Below, one piece after another: positions 1 through 5,128 of a stretch of 5,522 nt of DNA; position 1 is the first letter of the stretch; each line of letters opens with the position of its first letter. Both the position numbers and the translations under genes were made by a program. The notes under the pieces are model-generated. The model saw only the letters and a program-made list of their open reading frames with translations. It ran no database searches and was not told the origin of the DNA. The DNA comes from Pseudomonadota bacterium (GTDB taxonomy: Bacteria; Pseudomonadota; Alphaproteobacteria; Rhizobiales; Rhizobiaceae): assembly GCA_023419535.1 (NCBI GenBank), contig JAEZXX010000104.1, positions 1 to 5,522 of the forward strand. The letters run 5' to 3'.

Positions 1-1048
1 GACGGGCCCGGCGCCGGTCCCGCAGGCGCTGGCCGTATTCCAGCGTCCGCAGCTCCTGCGCGACGTCGGTGGCGACATGGCTGTCCGTGCCGATGCCGAA
101 CCGCCCTTCGGCCGCGCGATAGGCGACGGCGGGAAAGAGGCCGTCGCCGAGATTGGCTTCCGTCTCCGGGCAGAGGCCCGCGACCGCGCCGGAGCGGGCG
201 AGATCGAGCGTCTCCCGCTCGCTCATGTGGGTCGCGTGGACCGCGCACCAGCGGCCGTCCACCGGCATCTCGCCGAGGAGCCATTCGACCGGCCGGGCAC
301 CCGTCGCGGCGACGCACTCCTCCACCTCGCGCTCCTGCTCGGCGACGTGGATGTGGATGGGGCCGGAGGTCCGCCCGGCCGAAAGGATCGCACGCATCTC
401 GTCGGGCGTCGCGGCGCGCAGCGAATGGAAGGCGAGGCCGAGGCGCGCCCCGTGGGCGCTGCATTCGGGGCCCAGCGCATCCAGCAGCGAAAGGAAGCCG
501 TCGACATCGTGCAGGAAGGGCCGCTGGCCCGCCGTGGCCGGCGCGCCGCCGAAGCCGGAATGGGCGTAGAAGACGGGCAGATGGGTCAGGCCGATGCCCG
601 CCCGGCGGGCCGCCGACAGGATGCGGCGCGAGCTTTCCAGGGGGGTATGGCGACCTTGTCCGAGCCGATGGAGATAATGGAACTCGGCGACCTGCGAAAA
701 GCCCCCTTGTAGAAGTTCCATATACAACTTTGCAGCGATCGCCTCGAAGGGTTCTGGGTCGAGGCGCCCGACCAGCCGGTACATCGCCTCGCGCCAGGTC
801 CAGAAACTGTCCTCGCCCGCGCCGGCGATCTCGGCCGTCCCCGCCATCGCCCGTTGGAAGGCGTGGGAGTGGAGATTGGCGATTCCCGGCACGACCGGGC
901 CGGACGCTGTGGCTTCGCCCGTCGCCGCAGAGGGCGCCGGCTCGACCGCCGAGATGGCCCCTCCAGGGTCGAAGACCAGTCGCACATTCGCCGCCCACCC
1001 GTCGGGAAGGAGAACCGTGCGGCAAAAGAGGCTATCGTGAGGACCCAT
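1..1048 (-). CDS. hutF: Formimidoylglutamate deiminase HutF, partial (C-terminus beyond window)
   Basis: This cytosolic amidohydrolase-superfamily enzyme converts N-formimidoyl-L-glutamate to N-formyl-L-glutamate and ammonia in the five-step histidine degradation route. I translated the minus strand from the ATG at 1048; 349 residues are open to the window edge with no stop. The family is usually about 450 residues, so roughly 100 are missing. Visible motifs are NLHSHAFQRAMAG (metal ligands H60 and H62), HIHVAEQ (H234, E237), VHATHMS (H271) and GTDSHVA (D322), the complete metal and catalytic set of HutF. The region around GTDSHVA and LEYGQRLRDRRR is typical of HutF rather than of guanine deaminase or other relatives. 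The ATG at 1048 is preferred because AGCAGG lies six bases upstream. An in-frame ATG at 1066 abuts the operator and has no ribosome binding site. It is divergent from hutC. No truncation or missing catalytic residue is seen. Confidence 0.95.
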   Translation of the reverse strand, partial: MGPHDSLFCRTVLLPDGWAANVRLVFDPGGAISAVEPAPSAATGEATASGPVVPGIANLHSHAFQRAMAGTAEIAGAGEDSFWTWREAMYRLVGRLDPEPFEAIAAKLYMELLQGGFSQVAEFHYLHRLGQGRHTPLESSRRILSAARRAGIGLTHLPVFYAHSGFGGAPATAGQRPFLHDVDGFLSLLDALGPECSAHGARLGLAFHSLRAATPDEMRAILSAGRTSGPIHIHVAEQEREVEECVAATGARPVEWLLGEMPVDGRWCAVHATHMSERETLDLARSGAVAGLCPETEANLGDGLFPAVAYRAAEGRFGIGTDSHVATDVAQELRTLEYGQRLRDRRRAR

Positions 1049-1054
1049 GGCCAG

Positions 1055-1060
1055 CCTGCT
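1055..1060 (-). promoter_or_regulatory. Likely ribosome binding site of hutF
   Basis: On the minus strand AGCAGG lies six bases before the ATG at 1048. It is a partial match to the Shine-Dalgarno consensus and decides between this start and the in-frame ATG at 1066, which has no such motif and immediately follows the operator. If TATACA inside the operator acts as the -10 box, transcription would begin near 1066, which also favours the 1048 start. Confidence 0.45.
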
Positions 1061-1066
1061 GATCAT

Positions 1067-1080
1067 GTTGTATAGACAAC
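1067..1080. promoter_or_regulatory. Palindromic HutC-type operator between hutF and hutC
   Basis: The 14-base sequence GTTGTATAGACAAC is an inverted repeat (GTTGT, four central bases, ACAAC). Its core GTATAGAC matches the GT-N-TA-N-AC pattern known for GntR/FadR/HutC-type repressors, and it sits in the divergent intergenic region of a HutC gene and its expected target. On the plus strand TATAGA could be a -10 box, with TGGCCA at 1048-1053 as a weak -35 box at 17-base spacing, giving hutC autoregulation. On the minus strand TATACA could be the -10 box of hutF. One bound repressor dimer could therefore block both promoters, with relief by urocanate as is known for HutC. The palindrome is seen directly; binding and promoter positions are inferred. 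Confidence 0.75.
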
Positions 1081-1117
1081 ATTCGACGAAGCGATCGATT
1101 TTGACAAGTCCCCGACC

Positions 1118-1930
1118 GTGAAAAGCCGCTCCGACGAAATAATCGCCGCCCTCCGCCCGACCGGGAAGGCCGGGCGCTCGGCCGACGACCGAGAGGGCGG
1201 CGCCGGGACGGTGCTGACGTTGCCGGAGGAGCCGGCGGGCGTGCCGTTGTACGAGCGCCTGAAGGTCGCGATCCACCGCCGGATCGCGAGCGGGGCCTGG
1301 CCCGCCGACCATCGCCTGCCCTCGGAGAACGAGCTGGTCGAGACCTTCGGTGTCAGCCGGATGACCGCCCATCGCGCCCTGCGGGAGCTGGCCGCCGACG
1401 GCAGCATCGTTCGGATCAAGGGACGCGGCTCCTTCGTGGCGCCGCACAAGCGCAGCGCCACCGTCATGGGCGTGCGCAACATCGCCGACGAGATCGCGGA
1501 GCGCGGCTCCGTCCACTCGATGATCCATGTGCTGGCGCAGGCGGAGACCGCCGGGCCGGACCTTGCCGAGGCGCTTCAGACCGAGCTGCGGGCGCCGGTC
1601 TTCCATTCGGTGATCGTGCATGTGGAGGACGACGTGCCGATCCAGCTCGAGGACCGGTACGTCAATCCGGCGATCGCGCCAAACTATCTGGACGAGGATT
1701 TCTCGCAGCGCACGCCGAACGCCTATCTCACCGCCATCGCGCCGATCTCGCGGACCGAGCAGTTCGTCGAGGCGGTCCTGCCGCAGGCCTGGGAATGCCG
1801 TCTGATGGCGATCGCACGGGGCGAGCCGTGCCTGATGGTTCGCCGGCGCACATGGTCGGGCGGCGCCGTCGTCACCTCCGTGCGGCTGCTCTATCCGGGC
1901 AGCCGCTACCGGCTGGAGAGCGCGTTCTGA
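1118..1930 (+). CDS. hutC: Histidine utilization repressor HutC (GntR family, UTRA domain)
   Basis: This is the transcriptional repressor of histidine utilisation genes, known in the family to release DNA when it binds urocanate. The 270-residue product has an N-terminal winged helix-turn-helix at about residues 43-108 (PLYERLKVAIHRRIASGAW, LPSENELVETFGVSRMTAHR, ending in KGRGSFVA) and a UTRA ligand-binding domain at about 120-268. The latter carries NIADEIAERG, VFHSVIVHVEDDVPIQLEDR, YVNPAIAPNYL, TPNAYL and LLYPGSRYRL, all highly characteristic of HutC. The GTG at 1118 is the longest possible start, because a TAG lies in frame at 1073. It adds about 40 residues before the DNA-binding domain compared with usual HutC proteins of about 240, and has no clear ribosome binding site. 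GTG at 1211 is a credible alternative. The gene ends TGA, with no hut gene downstream on this strand. Confidence 0.95.
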   Translation: MKSRSDEIIAALRPTGKAGRSADDREGGAGTVLTLPEEPAGVPLYERLKVAIHRRIASGAWPADHRLPSENELVETFGVSRMTAHRALRELAADGSIVRIKGRGSFVAPHKRSATVMGVRNIADEIAERGSVHSMIHVLAQAETAGPDLAEALQTELRAPVFHSVIVHVEDDVPIQLEDRYVNPAIAPNYLDEDFSQRTPNAYLTAIAPISRTEQFVEAVLPQAWECRLMAIARGEPCLMVRRRTWSGGAVVTSVRLLYPGSRYRLESAF

Positions 1931-1948
1931 CGCGCCGTCCTAGCGCTG

Positions 1949-1965
1949 CCCTGCCATCCGCAGGG
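1949..1965. terminator. Possible weak hairpin downstream of hutC
   Basis: CCCTGC, a five-base loop CATCC, then GCAGGG form a perfect six-base-pair GC-rich stem 18 bases after the hutC stop, between two convergent transcription units. There is no run of T after it on the plus strand and no clear A run before it, so it is not a canonical Rho-independent terminator. It may be chance in GC-rich DNA. Confidence 0.25.
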
Positions 1966-2098
1966 GCCGAGGATCAAGGTTCGAGAAGGGGCTCGCACGC
2001 ACCGAGGTTCGTCCCCCGTCCGCCGCTCCGGGGAGACCTCGCCGCCGCCGCCGGACCGGAAGCCGAGTGGGCCCGTGCCGGGCTACAATCGGCAACGC

Positions 2099-2488
2099 AT
2101 GCGGCGTCCTGTGGGTGATCGAGGCGATCGCTGCCGTCTCGAAGGCGTTCGATGGATCGGCGATGTCGAAGGGCGTCAGCTTCGCGCCGGGCTTGAGATC
2201 GCGCACGGTGGAGGCGCCGGAGAACGCCTCGTGGTCGGCTTCGACCGACTGCATGCGCAGCTTGGAGGCGCGCTCGTTGGCGTGCGTGTCGAGGGCGCGG
2301 GCCGGATACTCGTAGAGCTCGTAGGCGCCGTTCCTCGGCAGCTGCACCGTGGAGGGCGTCTCGGCGCCCGGCACGCTCGTCGGCGTCTCGAAGTTCCAGT
2401 CGCGGCCCGCCCGCTTGCCCGGCGTGAAGGCGAAGCGCCGGCGCCAGGAGGCGACGTGGTTCTCGTCGGTCGAGCCGAAGGGGACGCC
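2099..2488 (-). pseudogene. VgrG internal fragment (remnant of a second T6SS spike gene)
   Basis: Reading on in the PAAR frame after its TAA stop gives about 130 residues that look like an internal part of VgrG. They include ENHVASWRRRFAFTPGKRAG, RDWNFETP, AYELYEYPARALDTHANERA, LRMQSVEADHEAFSGAS, LKPGAKLTPFDI and AAIASITHR. This is the stretch near the end of the gp27-like base domain, where VgrG proteins carry the variants 'W...F.P....RD.NFETP', 'YEYP' and 'L.PG..F'. The N-terminal base domain and the whole C-terminal spike are absent. The frame stays open to a TAG at 1940, but the residues after about 2099 turn arginine- and proline-rich with no VgrG features. There is no plausible start: the first GTG in frame is at 2374, inside the homology. 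I read it as a deletion remnant. Domain identity rests on my recall of the family and was not aligned. Confidence 0.75.
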
Positions 2489-2788
2489 TTATTCGAAGGT
2501 CAGCCAGGCGACGCCCTGCGTGAGCTTGCCGCCGTGCTCGCAGGCGTCGCCCTGCCGCGCCACCTTGCGACCGTCGATCGTGGCGATCGCCGAGCCGCCG
2601 GTGATCCCCGCCGTTGTTGGCACGCCCGAGCAGAGCGTCTTGTCGCCGACGGTCGCGATGGGCACACCCTCGACCGTTACGAAGCTCTGCTGCGTCGAGA
2701 CGACGGGCCCGCCGACATGGGGCTTCGGGCCGGGATCGACCATCGGGCAGACATGCGCGTGGCCGCGAAGCGAAACGGGGCGTGTCAT
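2489..2788 (-). CDS. PAAR domain T6SS spike-tip protein
   Basis: PAAR proteins form a zinc-bound cone that sharpens the tip of the VgrG trimer in T6SS. The 99-residue product is a single PAAR domain: GHAHVCPMVDPGPKPHVGGP at residues 9-28, FVTVEGVPIATVGDKTLCSG at 36-55, then GSAIATIDGRKVARQGDACEHGGKLTQG. Candidate zinc ligands are among H10, H12, H24, C53 and H85. There is no C-terminal toxin extension, so it is a stand-alone tip. The ATG at 2788 is chosen because GAAGGG lies nine bases upstream; a TTG two codons earlier is less likely. It follows the immunity gene by 18 bases. In Agrobacterium the tde1-tdi1 pair is also followed by a paar gene (recalled). The frame continues past the TAA into a VgrG fragment. 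The last residues (GVAWLTFE) could be the native end or a rearrangement junction. Confidence 0.93.
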   Translation of the reverse strand: MTRPVSLRGHAHVCPMVDPGPKPHVGGPVVSTQQSFVTVEGVPIATVGDKTLCSGVPTTAGITGGSAIATIDGRKVARQGDACEHGGKLTQGVAWLTFE

Positions 2789-2797
2789 CTCCAATGA

Positions 2798-2803
2798 CCC
2801 TTC
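2798..2803 (-). promoter_or_regulatory. Ribosome binding site of the PAAR gene
   Basis: GAAGGG on the minus strand lies nine bases before the ATG at 2788 and just past the immunity gene stop. Its spacing to the alternative TTG at 2794 would be only three bases, so it favours the ATG start. Confidence 0.5.
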
Positions 2804-2806
2804 GGC

Positions 2807-3487
2807 TCAACCAACTTTCCGGATGGCTTCCGTCTGCCCGTTCTCTAGCACTCGTACAAAGGTGGGACGGTCGAGTTGAGCCAGGATAGCGAAGTGCTCG
2901 AGCGCCTTCACCCTGCGAACCGAGCCGATGTCTGCCGTTCCTCCCACCAGAAGCGCGGGGAAGAAGCCAAAGCACTCATCATGTTCAAGCGCACCATGGC
3001 GGGACCGGCACCGCTCGTAGAGGAGCTTACCTTCGCTGTCGGCGAAGTCGTAGTCCTTCCTCCCACTTGCGAACAGGAAGGCGGCGGCCCTATCCTCATC
3101 CGGAACCCGTCGCGAGCTATCTTCTAGAACCCGCGAACGAAGTACGAGGTCGGTAAGACTCAGAAAAACTCTCTGGAATTTCTCGCTCCAGATGACCAGT
3201 TCGCCAAAGGCGCTGTAGGCGACGACGCAGCATCGCGCGGGATCGAGATCGTGATCCCGGCCAAAGGCAAGTTTGAGAACGCCGTGCATCGCATCGGGGT
3301 CGCACAACCGCAACAGCCCGTCCCAGAATTGGCAGATGCCGTAAGCCTTGTAGAAATCGACTAGCGCTCGCGGCATGCGGCCTTCGAACCGTTTTACGTC
3401 CTCCTCGCTTAGCGGGCGAATGGTTTCTGGCTCCCCAAATTCTTCGATGATTACTTGGAAGTCGTCCGTCAGGATGGGAGTCAGCAT
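2807..3487 (-). CDS. tdi: Tdi1-like T6SS immunity protein (GAD-like + DUF1851/Tdi1 C-terminal domain)
   Basis: This protein most likely neutralises the DNase encoded just upstream, in the cytoplasm of the producer and its kin. The 226-residue product has an N-terminal GAD-like region at about 1-110 (EEFGEPETIRPLSEEDVKRF, MPRALVDFYKAYGICQFWDG, then LLRLCDPDAMHGVLKLAF). A C-terminal DUF1851-like part lies at about 140-215 (KDYDFADSEGKLLY, HDECFGFFPALLVGGTADIG, RRVKALEHFAIL). This two-part layout is known for Tdi1 of Agrobacterium. Its ATG overlaps the effector stop by seven bases in a different frame, with no clear ribosome binding site, which suggests translational coupling. Base composition is visibly lower in GC than in flanking genes (28 of 60 G+C at 3121-3180), a common sign of an exchangeable effector-immunity cassette. 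There is no signal peptide or membrane segment, fitting a cytoplasmic inhibitor of a DNase. Family assignment is by recognition and was not searched. Confidence 0.85.
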   Translation of the reverse strand: MLTPILTDDFQVIIEEFGEPETIRPLSEEDVKRFEGRMPRALVDFYKAYGICQFWDGLLRLCDPDAMHGVLKLAFGRDHDLDPARCCVVAYSAFGELVIWSEKFQRVFLSLTDLVLRSRVLEDSSRRVPDEDRAAAFLFASGRKDYDFADSEGKLLYERCRSRHGALEHDECFGFFPALLVGGTADIGSVRRVKALEHFAILAQLDRPTFVRVLENGQTEAIRKVG

Positions 3488-4191
3488 TTTACGAGCTTTA
3501 CTTTCATCTTTTCGGCACCTCGCCCTTCAGCGTGCATGCGCTGAGCTTCGTCTTCGAGAGCCTGCGACCTCGCGCCCTGCCATTGTCCGCCCAGCGATCG
3601 GTTGACGCTACGATCGGCCAGTCCGGTGATCAGCGAAGGGTCGCCGCCGGCTATGATATCAAGGGCATGTGTTGCGTCCAGTCGGCGCATCGCATCGCGG
3701 GCTTCTCGTCTCGACATACCAGATTCCAGCGCCTCACTCAGGTGACGATCGCGCGCTCTCGTCTGAGCGCGATGATCGCGCACGCCATCGGTTCCGCCGG
3801 CATCGCGGATCGCTTGACGTCGCTGAAGGAGCATATCGGCGGACGTCTGGTTGATCGTGTCCTCCTGCTCCTTGAGCTGCCGGTCGAACTCTTCGTCCGT
3901 GACGCCGTCCGGCTTGTTGAAACAGGGAACGATGTCAGCGCACCCGTCGCAGACCTCGGCGCGGGACTGAACTTGAGAGAGCTGCTGCGCCTGCGAGGTG
4001 GTGCGCGCGATCTGTGCAGCGGCCTGTCTGGTCGGCTCGCTCGCGGCAGTAGCTCGCGCCGCTTCTGCCGCTCGTCTTGCAAGTTCTGCCGCCGCGCGAG
4101 CGGCTCGCGCCGCCCGAGCGACCTGAATAGCGCGCCAACCCCATGCAGCGCCTTGCACGATGGCTGGAACGATGAGCAGCGGCCCCGCCAC
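3481..4191 (-). CDS. tde: Tde-like T6SS DNase effector (Ntox15 domain, HxxD motif)
   Basis: This is a predicted antibacterial DNA-degrading toxin delivered by T6SS. The 236-residue product starts with a hydrophobic, glycine-containing stretch (LLIVPAIVQGAAWGW, residues 5-19), then an alanine/arginine-rich helix at about 24-50. The toxin domain begins near residue 81 with CDGCADIVPCFNKPDG and the EEFDRQLKEQEDTIN block that is typical of Ntox15. It ends with THALDIIAGGDPSLITGLAD, where H175 and D178 form the HxxD catalytic motif reported for Tde1, followed by RSVNRSLGGQW. The start is GTG at 4191 with AAGGG nine bases upstream; no ATG occurs before residue 119. It sits one base after the stop of a broken small gene and overlaps the immunity gene by seven bases. 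In known Tde1 the N-terminal part helps chaperone binding and membrane crossing; the same role here is inferred. The catalytic motif is intact, so it is probably active. Confidence 0.88.
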   Translation of the reverse strand: MAGPLLIVPAIVQGAAWGWRAIQVARAARAARAAAELARRAAEAARATAASEPTRQAAAQIARTTSQAQQLSQVQSRAEVCDGCADIVPCFNKPDGVTDEEFDRQLKEQEDTINQTSADMLLQRRQAIRDAGGTDGVRDHRAQTRARDRHLSEALESGMSRREARDAMRRLDATHALDIIAGGDPSLITGLADRSVNRSLGGQWQGARSQALEDEAQRMHAEGRGAEKMKVKLVKC

Positions 4192-4192
4192 G

Positions 4193-4572
4193 TTAGGAAA
4201 CCCTTGCCGTAGGTAACGCGGCCTGTTCCTCGGCCAATCGCGTCATCTCCCGCATCATCGCCCCGATCGCGGCGTCGGGGTCCGGGGCTTCCGCGATGGC
4301 CCTCCGGACGGGCGGGCCCTTCTCGATCTCGCCGCCGGTCGTCGCCATGAGGAAGGCCACTGCGCCTGCGCCGCCTCCGAGCGCAGCCCCAGCCGGGTTC
4401 CGGAGCGCTCTGACGCGAGGACCGCTTCGAAGAGCTCGTCGTCGCTCATGTCCGCCGTTTCGTCCGGCGCGCAGTCGCGCAGATATCGCGCGACGGTCAG
4501 GCGCGAGCGGTGGAGCCGGGCGTTCCGCATCTGCGAGTACGGCCCGGCCTCGATGCGCAGCATGCCCGGCAC
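4193..4572 (-). pseudogene. Small T6SS-module gene interrupted by an apparent 1-base frameshift
   Basis: Two overlapping frames join into one sensible protein of about 125 residues. From GTG 4572 or ATG 4563 the first frame reads MLRIEAGPYSQMRNARLHRS, VARYLRDCAPDETADMSDDE, LFEAVLASERSG, LGLRSEAAQAQW, then decays into arginine- and serine-rich sequence. The second frame reads AFLMATTGGEIEKGPPVRRA, IAEAPDPDAAIGAMMREMTR, LAEEQAALPTARVS and stops at 4193. The switch falls near 4355-4359, where TGGCCTTC would need one extra G (TGG GCC TTC) to read QWAFLM. No slippery heptamer is seen, so a deletion or sequencing error is more likely than programmed frameshifting. The name and function are unknown. 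Position between adaptor and effector suggests an accessory protein, and I have a loose impression that similar small proteins occur near vgrG genes. A gene caller may instead report 4193-4585 in the second frame, whose first half is then out of frame. Confidence 0.6.
4201..4207 (-). promoter_or_regulatory. Ribosome binding site of the Tde-like effector gene
   Basis: GCAAGGG on the minus strand lies nine bases before the GTG at 4191, inside the end of the preceding small gene. It supports this non-ATG start, which is otherwise open to doubt because the next methionine codon is far inside the toxin domain. Confidence 0.45.
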
Positions 4573-4623
4573 GGGCCGCGGCCACGTGGGGTCGCTGCGG
4601 ACAGACTTCGGCCGGGCCTCGCC

Positions 4624-5124
4624 CTAGGGAAGGAAGACGAGCCGTTCGGCCGGGCCCATCACCCGCGCCATCTCGACCGCGCCGAGCGCCGGGACGACCT
4701 GATCGAGCGCGTTGGCGTCCGCATGGCGGAACAGGACGGCCTCGTGGGTCTGCATCTCGTCGTCCTCGCCGGCCGCCGGCGGCTTCGGCACGTCGAGTGG
4801 GACGAGAACGCGGTTCAGCCCACGCAGGTGCCTATAGAGCGCATCGTGCCCGGCCGGGCATTGCCAGAGAGCCAGCTGCCGAGGCGAGCTTACGATCGAC
4901 AGCAGACGATCGACACCGCCGACCTGCGCCAGATCGACCATATAGGGCGCGGTGACGAGGCGCTCGGGATGGTTGTCGCCGCGATCGAGGTAGAGGCAGC
5001 GCGCCTCGATCCCGGCGAACAGCAGCGTCTGCGGCAGGTTCTCGAACTGAGCGCCGTCGAGGACGGCGAACAGGGGGCCGTCAAGCGAGAGGATCGCGGT
5101 GCGCAGGGCATCGATCTGGCTCAT
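4624..5124 (-). CDS. DUF4123 T6SS adaptor/chaperone (Tap-like)
   Basis: DUF4123 proteins (Tap/TEC) bind a specific effector and load it onto the cognate VgrG tip without being secreted themselves. The 166-residue product carries the domain over nearly its whole length: PLFAVLDGAQFENLPQTLLF at 17-36, then CLYLDRGDNHPERLVTAPYM at 43-62, VDLAQVGGVDRLLSIV, and LYRHLRGLNRVLVPL at 97-110. A more weakly conserved tail contains AVLFRHADANALDQVVPALG. No transmembrane segment or signal peptide is seen. Its ATG lies four bases after the VgrG stop, so the two are surely co-transcribed. The place between vgrG and a Tde-type toxin matches tap-1 of Agrobacterium, so the likely cargo is the DNase downstream. 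The TAG stop at 4624-4626 is in the same frame as the first half of the following small gene, with no other stop between them. Confidence 0.88.
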   Translation of the reverse strand: MSQIDALRTAILSLDGPLFAVLDGAQFENLPQTLLFAGIEARCLYLDRGDNHPERLVTAPYMVDLAQVGGVDRLLSIVSSPRQLALWQCPAGHDALYRHLRGLNRVLVPLDVPKPPAAGEDDEMQTHEAVLFRHADANALDQVVPALGAVEMARVMGPAERLVFLP

Positions 5125-5128
5125 CGGT

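Noticed and set aside
77..712. Long plus-strand open frames (77-712 and 153-569) opposite hutF
   Set aside because: They are antisense shadows of hutF, rich in arginine, alanine and glycine, with no domain-like features. The minus-strand frame carries all catalytic motifs.
716..731. Second hut-operator-like sequence, TTGTATATGGAA on the minus strand, inside hutF
   Set aside because: Only one half-site fits and the other arm does not pair. The bases encode the conserved KLYMELL segment of HutF, so the resemblance is explained by coding.
1101..1106. TTGACA, a perfect -35 hexamer on the plus strand before hutC
   Set aside because: At 17-base spacing the -10 position (1124-1129) is AGCCGC, which is no match, and it lies inside the hutC reading frame. 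It would only matter if hutC starts at 1211.
1974..2975. Minus-strand open frame of 333 codons across the immunity, PAAR and VgrG-fragment region
   Set aside because: It is a frame shadow, very rich in arginine and alanine. The PAAR, immunity and VgrG features lie in the other frames.
3532..4212. Plus-strand open frame of 226 codons opposite the toxin gene
   Set aside because: It is antisense to the toxin, whose strand shows the Ntox15 motifs. Composition is arginine, serine and leucine-rich as in GC-rich shadows.
4350..4362. Programmed -1 frameshifting in the small gene
   Set aside because: The site reads CAGTGGCCTTC, with no slippery heptamer and no obvious downstream structure, so a deletion or base-call error is simpler.
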